Assembly: GCA_021772075.1 (NCBI GenBank)
Contig: JAETNQ010000027.1
Span: 1-51,598 of the forward strand
DNA length: 51,598 nt
Direction of reading: 5' to 3'
Source of the DNA: Lachnospiraceae bacterium
GTDB lineage: Bacteria; Bacillota; Clostridia; Lachnospirales; Lachnospiraceae
The notes below the pieces were generated by a model, which was given only the letters and a program-made list of their open reading frames with translations, was not told where the DNA came from and did not search any database. Both the position numbers and the translations under genes were made by a program. Of the stretch, positions 16,583 through 24,809 are shown one piece after another. How positions within the stretch are numbered: the first letter of the stretch is position 1; the number at the start of each line of letters is the position of its first letter.

Positions 16583-17899
16583 ATGGAAACAGAAATATTG
16601 ATATTGGAAATATTGGAAACGGCGGCAGTTGCAGTCAGCGGTTTTCTGATAAGGAAGTATGTATTTCTAGAGCCGGATATGGAAGCTAAGAAGCAGCTGG
16701 TTTTTTATTGTGTCAGTTTTTTCCTGATTGGCGTTGTGTTTTTGGCTTTTGGGAAAGATGCGGCATTGTTGGCGGCACTATTTATGATAGGGTTAAACAT
16801 CTGCCTTGGCAGGAAAGAACACAGACTGGGGGGAATTGTTTTGATGATACCGTTTCCGGGCATTATTAACGGGCTTTTGGTTCCGGTTCTGCTGGTGCCC
16901 CCGTATCTGCTTGCAATGTCGGTACAGGAAACAAGGGTATACCAGTTTATGCTTTATGGGGCATTGTCCGTGCTGCTTATTTTATTCTATGTGAAAAAAC
17001 GGGACTGGCGCAGTTGGTTTCATGAGAATATGCAGAATAGGCGACTGCGTAAATCAGAGAAATATCTGCTTTGGGCGGTCGGGATTTTGATGCTGTTTTT
17101 TTCCAATAACACGGCAATGCAGATCGCGGCGGATGGCGGGAATGTACGGGCGGCAGACAGTATATACGGGCAGGGCTTGGTTTCTTTTATCGGGATCAGC
17201 AGCATATCCGCCTTTGTCATGACGATTACGATTATCGTGCTGGTCATGCAGGGTAATAAGCGTTCCTTTTATCATGAACGGGTTTCCGTTATGCAGTCCG
17301 GCATAATTACGTTTATGGCAGAGGTCGTGGAGAACAGGGATGACAATACAGGAGGGCATATCAGGCGAACAGCAGAATATGTGGAGTGCATTGCAAAGGA
17401 ATTGAAAAGGCAGGGGATATACCGTGATATTCTGACTGACAGGTATATGAGAGACATGGTGGTGGCGGCGCCGCTTCACGACATTGGGAAAATACATATA
17501 CCGGACGCTGTACTGAACAAGCCGGGGAAACTGACGGAAGAAGAATTTGAGATTATGAAAACGCATACCACGGCAGGAGTGGAACTGCTGACCCATGCAA
17601 AGGCAGAGCTTGGGGAATCGGAATATCTGAATACGGCGGTGGAGATGGCAGCGTATCATCATGAGTGGTGGAACGGAAAAGGCTATCCTTATGGCATAAG
17701 CGGGGCAGAAATACCGCTTTGTGCGAGGATTATGGCGGTAGCGGATGTTTTTGACGCACTGACGTCCAAACGCTGTTATAAAAATGCCATGCCGATTGAA
17801 AAAGCGTATGCGATTATCAGGGAGGAATCCGGCACACATTTTGATCCGGCGGTTGTGGAAGCGTTTTTTCATGCAGAATCTTATAAAGGAGCGGAATGA
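16583..17899 (+). CDS. membrane-bound HD-GYP domain protein
   Basis: Seven or so hydrophobic segments at residues 1-225 precede an HD-GYP domain at about 230-430. The metal ligands and signature are visible: H259 (GGHIRR), H299-D300 (HDIGKIHIPD), H328 (KTHTTAG), H359-H360 and the GYP motif at 367-369. Such proteins hydrolyse c-di-GMP or c-GAMP. The N-terminal membrane part is a sensor with no named family. The Asn-Gly-Lys before GYP is the usual GxGYP neighbourhood. The gene stands alone, with about 240 bases upstream and a GGGGCAG ribosome site. A GGDEF protein at 46079 could supply the opposite activity. Confidence 0.85.
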   Translation: METEILILEILETAAVAVSGFLIRKYVFLEPDMEAKKQLVFYCVSFFLIGVVFLAFGKDAALLAALFMIGLNICLGRKEHRLGGIVLMIPFPGIINGLLVPVLLVPPYLLAMSVQETRVYQFMLYGALSVLLILFYVKKRDWRSWFHENMQNRRLRKSEKYLLWAVGILMLFFSNNTAMQIAADGGNVRAADSIYGQGLVSFIGISSISAFVMTITIIVLVMQGNKRSFYHERVSVMQSGIITFMAEVVENRDDNTGGHIRRTAEYVECIAKELKRQGIYRDILTDRYMRDMVVAAPLHDIGKIHIPDAVLNKPGKLTEEEFEIMKTHTTAGVELLTHAKAELGESEYLNTAVEMAAYHHEWWNGKGYPYGISGAEIPLCARIMAVADVFDALTSKRCYKNAMPIEKAYAIIREESGTHFDPAVVEAFFHAESYKGAE

Positions 17900-18020
17900 A
17901 ATTTTCACTTTGAGTGGATTATTAGGAATTAACAGACAAATTAGCAGACAAACTATAAACATTGTTAACGTTTTTTACTCATATATGCTTTTAAATTTTT
18001 CATAGCGAGGAGGTACGATT

Positions 18021-19214
18021 ATGGATTTTTATGAAAGGGCATTGGAACTGCGCGAGGAAACAGTCGCCCACCGCCGCTGGCTGCACAGCAACGCGGAAGT
18101 GGGTCTGCATATGCCAAAAGGGCAGACTTATGTTATGGATCAGTTGAGAAGATACGGTCTGGCTCCGCATGCCTGCGGGCATGGAGTGACTGCGGAGCTG
18201 GGCAGGGAAGGGGGCAGGACGCTGCTGCTCCGGGCGGATATGGATGCGCTGCCCATGCCGGAGGAGAGCGGAGAAAGTTTTTCCTGCCCAACCGGTACAG
18301 AGGCTCATGCCTGCGGCCATGATTTTCATGCAGCCATGCTGCTGACAGCGGCAAAAATACTAAAAGAAAATGAAGCTATGCTGTCTGGAAAGGTGCGTTT
18401 TATGTTCCAACCTGCGGAAGAAACCTTTGAGGGAGCGAAGGATATGCTGGCAAACGGGGTGCTGGAGGGCGTGGATGCAGCCCTGGCTTATCATGTCGGC
18501 CCCGGCAGGATGCCGGTGGGCTTGTTCATGTACAACAGCGGCGGTACGATGATGTACTCTGTGGACGGTTTTCGGATCACAGTACATGGGCAGGGCGCCC
18601 ACGGCGCATATCCGCACAATTCTATCGATCCGATCAATATCGGCGTTCATATTTACCTTGCCCTGGAATCGCTGATTGCCCGGGAAGCAGACCCCAGTAA
18701 AGCCTGTGTGCTGACCATTGGTAATTTTTCCGCAGGCTCGGCGCCTAATATAATCCCTGATACTGCCGTCCTCCAGGGAACCTTGCGCACCAATGACAGC
18801 GCAAGCCGAAAGAAACTGGTTCGGCGGCTGAAGGAGGTTGTCCAAAAGACTGCAGAAGTATTTGGAGGATCGGCAGAGATCGAGATGATTTCTGAGGTGC
18901 CGCCATTGGTCTGCGATCCTGCCATGACTGATGAGATAGCAGGTTATATGGAAGAACTGCCGATTCCCGGCCTGACTCCTGTCCCAGACACTTCAGCCAG
19001 TGCTTCTGAGGACTTTGCGACTATTGCGGAGAAAGTACCCAGCGTATTCATGTATCTTTCGGCCGGATATATGGATGAGCGGGGTGATGCCCCTGCCCAC
19101 AATCCGAAGGTCCGGTTCAATGAAGATGTCTGTCCAATTGGCTCGGCCTGTTTGGCGCACTGCGCGGTCCGCTGGCTGGAAGAGCATCAAATTTTTGTGC
19201 AAAAATCCCTTTGA
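18021..19214 (+). CDS. M20-family amidohydrolase (HipO-like)
   Basis: This 397-residue protein is related to hippurate hydrolase and N-acyl amino acid amidohydrolases. Metal-binding motifs are visible in order: RADMDALPMPE, HACGHDFHAAM, QPAEETFEGAKDM and a late HNPKVRFNED. A lid or dimerisation domain lies between about residues 180 and 290 (GQGAHGAYPHNSIDP). It should cleave acyl or peptide amide bonds with two zinc ions in the cytoplasm. GGAGG lies eight bases before the ATG. It is monocistronic, since a full promoter for the next gene begins inside its last codons. Confidence 0.88.
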   Translation: MDFYERALELREETVAHRRWLHSNAEVGLHMPKGQTYVMDQLRRYGLAPHACGHGVTAELGREGGRTLLLRADMDALPMPEESGESFSCPTGTEAHACGHDFHAAMLLTAAKILKENEAMLSGKVRFMFQPAEETFEGAKDMLANGVLEGVDAALAYHVGPGRMPVGLFMYNSGGTMMYSVDGFRITVHGQGAHGAYPHNSIDPINIGVHIYLALESLIAREADPSKACVLTIGNFSAGSAPNIIPDTAVLQGTLRTNDSASRKKLVRRLKEVVQKTAEVFGGSAEIEMISEVPPLVCDPAMTDEIAGYMEELPIPGLTPVPDTSASASEDFATIAEKVPSVFMYLSAGYMDERGDAPAHNPKVRFNEDVCPIGSACLAHCAVRWLEEHQIFVQKSL

Positions 19215-19239
19215 ATTTTTGGAAGAAAAACAGTATAAT
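19211..19239 (+). promoter_or_regulatory. promoter of the MATE gene at 19320
   Basis: TTGAAT (19211-19216) and TATAAT (19234-19239) are spaced by 17 bases. Transcription should start near 19246, right before the hairpin leader. The -35 overlaps the amidohydrolase stop codon. Confidence 0.7.
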
Positions 19240-19246
19240 CATTAAG

Positions 19247-19297
19247 AACGTGTGGCTTAAACTGCGTAAATCCAGTTATTTGCCATACGTTTTTTTA
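19247..19297 (+). promoter_or_regulatory. 5' leader hairpin with terminator (attenuator candidate)
   Basis: AACGTGTGGC (19247-19256) pairs with GCCATACGTT (19282-19291) with one wobble. Inside, AACTG (19260-19264) pairs with CAGTT (19273-19277). A run of seven T follows at 19290-19296. The predicted transcript starts almost at the hairpin, so most transcripts should stop before the MATE gene unless the hairpin is opened. The core TGTGGC-N6-TGCGTAAATC is shared with the leader of the MATE-kinase gene at 24810. Confidence 0.65.
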
Positions 19298-19319
19298 TTT
19301 TGCATGAAAGGAGACAGAC

Positions 19320-20741
19320 ATGGAAACAAAAAGTAATTCATTTTTGATGGAGGAGCCGGTTGGCCGGCTGATGGGAAAATATGCGGTTCCCTGCATTATT
19401 TCACTCCTTGTGGGTGCTTTATACAACATTGTCGACCAAATATTCATCGCCAATGCCTCTTATCTCGGTTCTTATGGGAATGCTGCGAATACGGTGGTGT
19501 TCCCATTGACTGTGATTGCCCTTGCCCTTGCAGTGATGGTGGGTGACGGCTGCTGTGCCTTTGTAAGCCTGAGCCTGGGCAAAAACAAACCGCAGGATGC
19601 GGGCAGGAGCATGGGTAATTCCATCCTGCTTACGGTTCTTTCCAGTTTTGTGCTGTGTGCGGTTTACTTCATATTCAGCAGCCGGATTATCGCCATGTTC
19701 GGAGGAACGGTAAATGAAGAAACATTCCGCTATTCAAAGGAATATTTTTTCTGGATTTCCTGCGGCATTCCGTTCTATATGTTCGGGCAGGCAATGAACC
19801 CGGTGATCCGTGCGGACGGGAGTCCCAAATATGCCATGGCGTCAACGCTTGCGGGGGCTGTAGCCAACATCATACTGGATCCGGTTTTTATCTTCGTATT
19901 CCGATGGGGAATGATGGGAGCAGCAGTTGCAACGGTAATCGGCCAGGTTGTGACAGCGGTTCTGGCGATATGGTATCTGGCTCATACGAAGACTGTGAAG
20001 ATATCCGGAAAGGACTTTAAATTGAAAAGGGAGATTGCAGGGCGGACATTGGTTCTGGGCATCTGCAGCTTTTTGTCACAGATATCCCTTGTGGCGGCAA
20101 TGGCGGCCATCAATAACATGATCCGTAAATACGGGGCAATGGACGATATATTCGGACAGGCGCAATATGCGCAGATTCCGATGGCAGTAGTGGGCATTGT
20201 GATGAAATTCTTCCAGATTGTGATCTCTATTGTGGTCGGCATGGCGGCAGGGTGCATCCCGATTGTGGGGTATAATATGGGCGCAGGAGCAGTCAGAAGG
20301 GTAAAGGAACTATTTACGAAACTGCTGGCGGCGGAGGCGGCAGTCGGTGTTCTGGCATTTATAATTGTAGAATTTTTCCCGGCCGGGCTGATCGGCATAT
20401 TCGGAGCTTCGAATGAGAGTTCCTACTATACAGACTTTGCAGTCCGGGCATTTCGGATTTATCTCTGTATGGTGGTGTTTGCCTGCGTGAATAAAGCGGC
20501 ATTTATCTTTCTGCAGGCCATGGGGAAGGCGGCGGCATCCACAATGCTTTCTATGGTAAGGGAGATTGTATTTGGTGTTGGTTTTGCACTTCTTTTGCCG
20601 GTTTTCTATGGGTTGGACGGGGTATTGCTTTCCATGCCGGTATCCGATATTTTAACATTTATTATCTCTGTCATTGTCATTGCCTTAACTTATAAGCAAT
20701 TGGGCGGCAGCGCGGGTAGTATGGTTTCGGAAAATGCATAG
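19320..20741 (+). CDS. MATE-family efflux transporter (MepA/DinF type)
   Basis: This 473-residue MATE protein has twelve membrane segments. The opening PVGRLMGKYAVPCIISLLVG and NIVDQIFIAN resemble the MepA-like group of Firmicutes MATE proteins. The mid-protein NPVIRADGSPKYAM segment and the second-half GICSFLSQISLVAAMAAINN are typical. GAAAGGAGA sets the start. Expression is probably controlled by the leader hairpin at 19247-19297. The Cys-rich small gene and ABC exporter follow after 60 bases. It is closer in sequence pattern to the MATE-kinase protein at 24810 than to the two MerR-linked MATEs. Confidence 0.9.
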   Translation: METKSNSFLMEEPVGRLMGKYAVPCIISLLVGALYNIVDQIFIANASYLGSYGNAANTVVFPLTVIALALAVMVGDGCCAFVSLSLGKNKPQDAGRSMGNSILLTVLSSFVLCAVYFIFSSRIIAMFGGTVNEETFRYSKEYFFWISCGIPFYMFGQAMNPVIRADGSPKYAMASTLAGAVANIILDPVFIFVFRWGMMGAAVATVIGQVVTAVLAIWYLAHTKTVKISGKDFKLKREIAGRTLVLGICSFLSQISLVAAMAAINNMIRKYGAMDDIFGQAQYAQIPMAVVGIVMKFFQIVISIVVGMAAGCIPIVGYNMGAGAVRRVKELFTKLLAAEAAVGVLAFIIVEFFPAGLIGIFGASNESSYYTDFAVRAFRIYLCMVVFACVNKAAFIFLQAMGKAAASTMLSMVREIVFGVGFALLLPVFYGLDGVLLSMPVSDILTFIISVIVIALTYKQLGGSAGSMVSENA

Positions 20742-20800
20742 GAGAGGGAATTGCCGTTGCTATATTCTAATCAAGGCGCCTAATGAAAGGAGGATGATTT

Positions 20801-21040
20801 ATGCCGGGAAAAAATATTTGCCCAGGCTGTGGGCGGCACTGTGACTTAAACGAGCCGCGCTGCGGCAGAGGAAAAGAATACCGCCGTACCGGAAAAATGC
20901 CGGAGCGGCATGAAGAAATGTTTTCGTGTCTCTCGGAAGAAGAAAAGCGGGAATTATTACCACTTCTGGAAAGAGTTTGTGCTGATTGGAGGATCCGTTA
21001 CAGGGGAAACGGAAAGCTGCACGGGCATGGAGGAAACTGA
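20801..21040 (+). CDS. small Cys-rich protein upstream of ABC exporter
   Basis: The 79-residue protein begins with CPGCGRHCDL and a further Cys in EPRCGRG, a zinc-ribbon-like set of four cysteines within the first 22 residues. An acidic helix follows (SCLSEEEKRELLPLLERV) and a short basic His-rich tail. It has an excellent AAAGGAGG ribosome site, and its stop lies two bases before the ATG of the ABC exporter, so it is a real gene translated with it. I recall similar small proteins beside such exporters in Lachnospiraceae, but no function is known to me. A metal- or redox-sensing regulator is one possibility. Confidence 0.65.
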   Translation: MPGKNICPGCGRHCDLNEPRCGRGKEYRRTGKMPERHEEMFSCLSEEEKRELLPLLERVCADWRIRYRGNGKLHGHGGN

Positions 21041-21042
21041 CC

Positions 21043-22779
21043 ATGTGGAAATATATCAGACAATATTTGTTTCCTGCTGTTATTGCGGGCTTGTTTATGG
21101 TTGGCGAGGTACTGATGGATCTGGTTCAGCCGGGCATTATGAGCCGGATTGTGGACGATGGCGTCCTTGGTGTAAACAACGGGGGCGTTTCCGATCTGCA
21201 TCTGGTCTGGATGCTCGGACTGCAGATGATAGGCCTCGTTTTGTTTGGCGGACTATGCGGCTCCCTCAATAATGCATTCGTACACTTTTCCAGCCAGAAT
21301 ATCGGCAACGAAATCCGGAAAGACTGCTTTCGCCGGATCATGGCTTTCTCCTTCCCGCAGCTTGACCGTTTCGGGACAGGTTCTCTGGTGACGAGGGTGA
21401 CAAACGACATCACGCAGGTGCAGACATTCGTTTCGCTGTTTGTGCGGGGGCTGATCCGCACCTCGCTTCTCACATTCGGAAGCATGTACTTTATGTTCCG
21501 GCTGAATCTGCGTTTTGGGCTTATCGTGCTATGTGCTTTTCCATTTCTGGCAGGCGTCATTGTCTTCTGCCTGTGGAAAGCAAATCCCCTGTTTTCCAGA
21601 CTGCAGGCACAGCTTGATTCCATGAATGCCATTATGCAGGAGGATGTGTCCGGCATCCGTATCATTAAAGCCTGTGTCCGGGAAGAATATGAAAAGCTGC
21701 GCTTTGGGAAGGTAAACGGAGAACTGGTCAAAACACAGTGGAAGACTCTTGTAATCTTTGCATTCATGAATCCTTTGACTAATGCTCTAATGTATATGAC
21801 CGTTACCGTTATTCTGCTGGCAGGATCCTTTGAAACGGGGAACGGCACAGGCACGCCGGGGATCGTCATGGCGGCTCTCACCTACACGACCCAGCTTTTG
21901 AATGGCATTCTGATGCTTGTCATGTTGTTTCAGAACATTTCCAGGGGACTCGCTTCGTGGAAGCGGGTAAAAGAGGTTCTGGAAAGCGTCCCGGAGCTTA
22001 CGGACGGCTCTTTTGGCGGGGCGGAAGAAGCGCGGGGGGAAATAGAATTCCGTGATGTTTCCTTCGCCTATCCCGGAAGCAGCCAGAATGTGCTTTCCCA
22101 TATCAATCTGACCATACATAAAGGAGAAACCGTGGCAATCATGGGAGCCACCGGATGCGGAAAAACTTCCCTGGCCAATCTGATTCCCCGCTTTTATGAT
22201 ACAGGAACCGGCACGGTCCTGGTGGACGGGATCGATGTGAAGGAGTACCGGCAGGAGGCGCTTCGTGGAAAAATTGCCATAGCCATGCAGAAAAGCGAAC
22301 TGTTCAGTATGACGGTTGGAGAAAATATTACATGGGGGCTGCCGGGGGCGGACGACATGTCGTTAAAATCCGCAGCATCCATTGCACAGGCGGACAACTT
22401 TATTTCTTCTATGAAGGAAGGGTACGGGACTGTCATTGCAGAGCGCGGCATGAGCCTGTCCGGCGGACAGAAGCAGCGGATATCGATTGCAAGGGCTGTC
22501 ATAAGGCCGGCTGAAATCTTTATCTTTGACGATTCCACCAGTGCGCTCGATCTGAAGACGGAAGCAGATTTGTACCAGGCGTTAAAGAAGTCGCATCCCG
22601 ACAGCACGAAGATTATCATTGCCCAGAGGATTGCTTCCGTACGCACGGCGGACAGGATCGTTGTTTTGGAAAACGGCAGAATCGCAGCTTGCGGCACACA
22701 TGAGGAATTGCTGAAATCCTGCCGGATTTATCAGGATATTTTTCATTCCCAGATTGGAAAGGAGGCTCAAAGCGTATGA
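21043..22779 (+). CDS. ABC exporter half-transporter A (degenerate Walker B)
   Basis: Six membrane segments (residues about 1-300) are followed by an ATPase domain. It has Walker A GATGCGKTS at 368-376, signature LSGGQ at about 472-476, and Walker B IFIFDD followed by STSALD. The catalytic Glu after Walker B is Asp497, as in the degenerate subunit of heterodimeric exporters such as BmrC or TmrA. It overlaps half-transporter B by four bases and should pair with it to export drugs or lipids. The start at 21043 follows GGAGG and lies two bases after the Cys-rich gene. Confidence 0.9.
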   Translation: MWKYIRQYLFPAVIAGLFMVGEVLMDLVQPGIMSRIVDDGVLGVNNGGVSDLHLVWMLGLQMIGLVLFGGLCGSLNNAFVHFSSQNIGNEIRKDCFRRIMAFSFPQLDRFGTGSLVTRVTNDITQVQTFVSLFVRGLIRTSLLTFGSMYFMFRLNLRFGLIVLCAFPFLAGVIVFCLWKANPLFSRLQAQLDSMNAIMQEDVSGIRIIKACVREEYEKLRFGKVNGELVKTQWKTLVIFAFMNPLTNALMYMTVTVILLAGSFETGNGTGTPGIVMAALTYTTQLLNGILMLVMLFQNISRGLASWKRVKEVLESVPELTDGSFGGAEEARGEIEFRDVSFAYPGSSQNVLSHINLTIHKGETVAIMGATGCGKTSLANLIPRFYDTGTGTVLVDGIDVKEYRQEALRGKIAIAMQKSELFSMTVGENITWGLPGADDMSLKSAASIAQADNFISSMKEGYGTVIAERGMSLSGGQKQRISIARAVIRPAEIFIFDDSTSALDLKTEADLYQALKKSHPDSTKIIIAQRIASVRTADRIVVLENGRIAACGTHEELLKSCRIYQDIFHSQIGKEAQSV

Positions 22780-24596
22780 GTACGGTGCAAAATCAAAAAC
22801 TGGCCGAACGTAGCATTCCCGGCATGATGAACCGGCGTGAACGCTTTGCGGAGCCGGAACACGCGGACGATGCCGGCGCGACGGTCAGGCGTATTTTTAC
22901 TTACTTTATGAGGGAAAGGACGCTGGTGATCGGTATGCTGGTAATTGTCGTATCCGGCACATTGTGCGGCATTTATGCGCCGAGCCTTCAAAGCGACGCT
23001 GTTGATATCATTGCCGGGGAAAAAAAGGGTGTCCTTTCCCATACATTGCTTTTCATGCTCTTCGCTTATCTGCTCTACAGTGTCTGCGGACTGCTGCAGG
23101 GATTGCTCAGCGCGCGGCTCAGCCAGAACGTAGTGAAGCGGATGCGGGAGGAATTGTTTGGAAAGATCATGGGACTGCCGGTCCGCTATCTCGATACGCA
23201 TTCCCACGGTGATGTGATGAGCCGGATGACCAATGATATTGAAAATATCTCGACCACGGTTTCCCAATCCCTGCCTTCGCTGTTTTCGGGCGTGCTTACG
23301 GTCATCGGCACCATGGCGGTCATGCTGTGGTACTGCTGGCAGCTCGCCCTGATCAGCTTTGCCACTGTATTATTGACGCTCTTTGCAACGAAAATCCTTT
23401 CAGGAAAGGTACGCAGATTTTCCCGCCAGCGCCAGATGCTGTTGGGACAGTTGAACGGAACAGTAGAAGAAATGGTCTCCGGCTACCGCACGGTTGTGGC
23501 ATACAACCATCAGGATATCACAACGGATGATTTCTGCAGGACGGCAGATTCCCTGACAAAGGCCGGGATCAAAACGGATATTTTCAGCGGCGTCATGGGA
23601 CCGGTCATGAATTGTATCGGGAATATCGGGTTTGTCATGATTGCTGTTTTCGGCGGGTACTTCTCTGTGAACGGGCTGATTTCGGTGGGCGTGATCTCTG
23701 CGTTCATTGTCTATGCGAAACAGTTTGGCCGTCCTATCAATGAGATCGCGCAGATTTATGGGCAGATCCAGACGGCGGTTGCCGGTGCGGAGAGAGTTTT
23801 TGCTGTATTGGACGAAACGGAAGAGGATAGATGCGGCGAGGCGCTTGCGGCAGAGGAAAAAGCCACAGTCACATTCAAAAATGTGTGTTTTTCCTATGAA
23901 GCAAAAACCCCTGTGATCAAGAATTTTACATTGACTGTCCCTGCCGGGAAAAAAGTGGCGTTGGTCGGCGCAACCGGAAGCGGCAAGACCACGGTCGTGA
24001 ATCTGCTCATGCGGTTTTATGAGATAGAAAGTGGAGAAATCTGTATAAACGGGCAGAATATACGGGATGTCGCAAGAGAAAGCCTGCGGCAGAATGTGGC
24101 TATCGTTCTGCAGGATACAGTCCTGTTTTCCGATACTGTCCGCAGCAACCTGAAATACGGAAATGACGCGGCCGCAGACAAGCAGCTTATGGAAGCGGCA
24201 GAAATGAGCCGGTGCCGGGAAATGATAGAACTTCTCCCGCAAGGATATGATACCGTGCTGACCGGTTCCGGAGCGAATATCAGCCAGGGGCAGCGGCAGC
24301 TCCTTGCCATTGCCCGCGCGTTCGTTGCCGATCCTAAGATCCTGATTCTGGACGAGGCCACATCCAATGTAGACACCCGCACTGAAAAAGCAATACAGGA
24401 TGCCATGCAGCGTATTATGCAGGGACGCACCAGCATTGTGATTGCGCACCGCCTGTCCACAATCAGGGATTCCGACCTTATTGTCGTTATGGATCACGGA
24501 GAGATTGTGGAGAGCGGCAGCCATGAGGCATTGCTTGCGAAGAAAGGAAAATACCATGAGTTGTACATGACCCAGTATGCGGGGTTTGTAACATGA
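22776..24596 (+). CDS. ABC exporter half-transporter B
   Basis: This 606-residue partner has an N-terminal cytoplasmic extension of about 40 residues. Six membrane segments follow, then an ATPase domain with Walker A GATGSGKTT, Walker B LILDEATSNVD with the catalytic Glu present, and a non-canonical signature ISQGQ in place of LSGGQ. The altered signature would complete the degenerate site formed with the Asp497 of subunit A, leaving one active site in the heterodimer. The ATGA overlap with the upstream gene shows translational coupling. Confidence 0.9.
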   Translation: MSTVQNQKLAERSIPGMMNRRERFAEPEHADDAGATVRRIFTYFMRERTLVIGMLVIVVSGTLCGIYAPSLQSDAVDIIAGEKKGVLSHTLLFMLFAYLLYSVCGLLQGLLSARLSQNVVKRMREELFGKIMGLPVRYLDTHSHGDVMSRMTNDIENISTTVSQSLPSLFSGVLTVIGTMAVMLWYCWQLALISFATVLLTLFATKILSGKVRRFSRQRQMLLGQLNGTVEEMVSGYRTVVAYNHQDITTDDFCRTADSLTKAGIKTDIFSGVMGPVMNCIGNIGFVMIAVFGGYFSVNGLISVGVISAFIVYAKQFGRPINEIAQIYGQIQTAVAGAERVFAVLDETEEDRCGEALAAEEKATVTFKNVCFSYEAKTPVIKNFTLTVPAGKKVALVGATGSGKTTVVNLLMRFYEIESGEICINGQNIRDVARESLRQNVAIVLQDTVLFSDTVRSNLKYGNDAAADKQLMEAAEMSRCREMIELLPQGYDTVLTGSGANISQGQRQLLAIARAFVADPKILILDEATSNVDTRTEKAIQDAMQRIMQGRTSIVIAHRLSTIRDSDLIVVMDHGEIVESGSHEALLAKKGKYHELYMTQYAGFVT

Positions 24597-24663
24597 TCAG
24601 GAAAGAGAAAGAATAGTCAATTTGTATAAAGACAGAAGGCAGAAAATTTGTAGAAAATGCCCT

Positions 24664-24692
24664 TTGATTTTAAAAGGCGGGAAAATTAAAAT
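24664..24692 (+). promoter_or_regulatory. promoter of the MATE-kinase gene
   Basis: TTGATT (24664-24669) and TAAAAT (24687-24692) are 17 bases apart, which predicts a start near 24700 and a leader of about 110 bases. Confidence 0.5.
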
Positions 24693-24721
24693 AGTGTTTG
24701 GAAATTAAATAATGCAAAATC

Positions 24722-24786
24722 AACGACACATGTGGCGCGCTGTGCGTAAATCTGATTACGGTACGGGTGCTGCGGGTGTCGTTTTT
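24722..24786 (+). promoter_or_regulatory. leader with terminator, shares motif with 19247 leader
   Basis: AACGACAC (24722-24729) pairs with GTGTCGTT (24776-24783), which continues into a T run to 24786. Inside, CGTAA (24745-24749) can pair with TTACG. The core TGTGGC (24731-24736), six bases, then TGCGTAAATC (24743-24752) is identical in sequence and spacing to the leader at 19251-19272, also before a MATE gene. The rest of the two leaders differs. An attenuator or riboswitch is inferred. Confidence 0.6.
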
Positions 24787-24809
24787 TGCGCAAAAAAGGA
24801 GAATTTATT

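Noticed and set aside
17054-17962. Minus-strand open frame of 302 codons opposite the HD-GYP gene
   Set aside because: Antisense to a gene with all catalytic motifs in place; Cys/His/Arg-rich composition typical of shadow frames.
23400-24557. Long minus-strand open frame of 385 codons opposite ABC subunit B
   Set aside because: It lies wholly antisense to a clear ABC exporter gene, has His/Arg-rich low-quality composition and no recognisable motif. It is a shadow frame.
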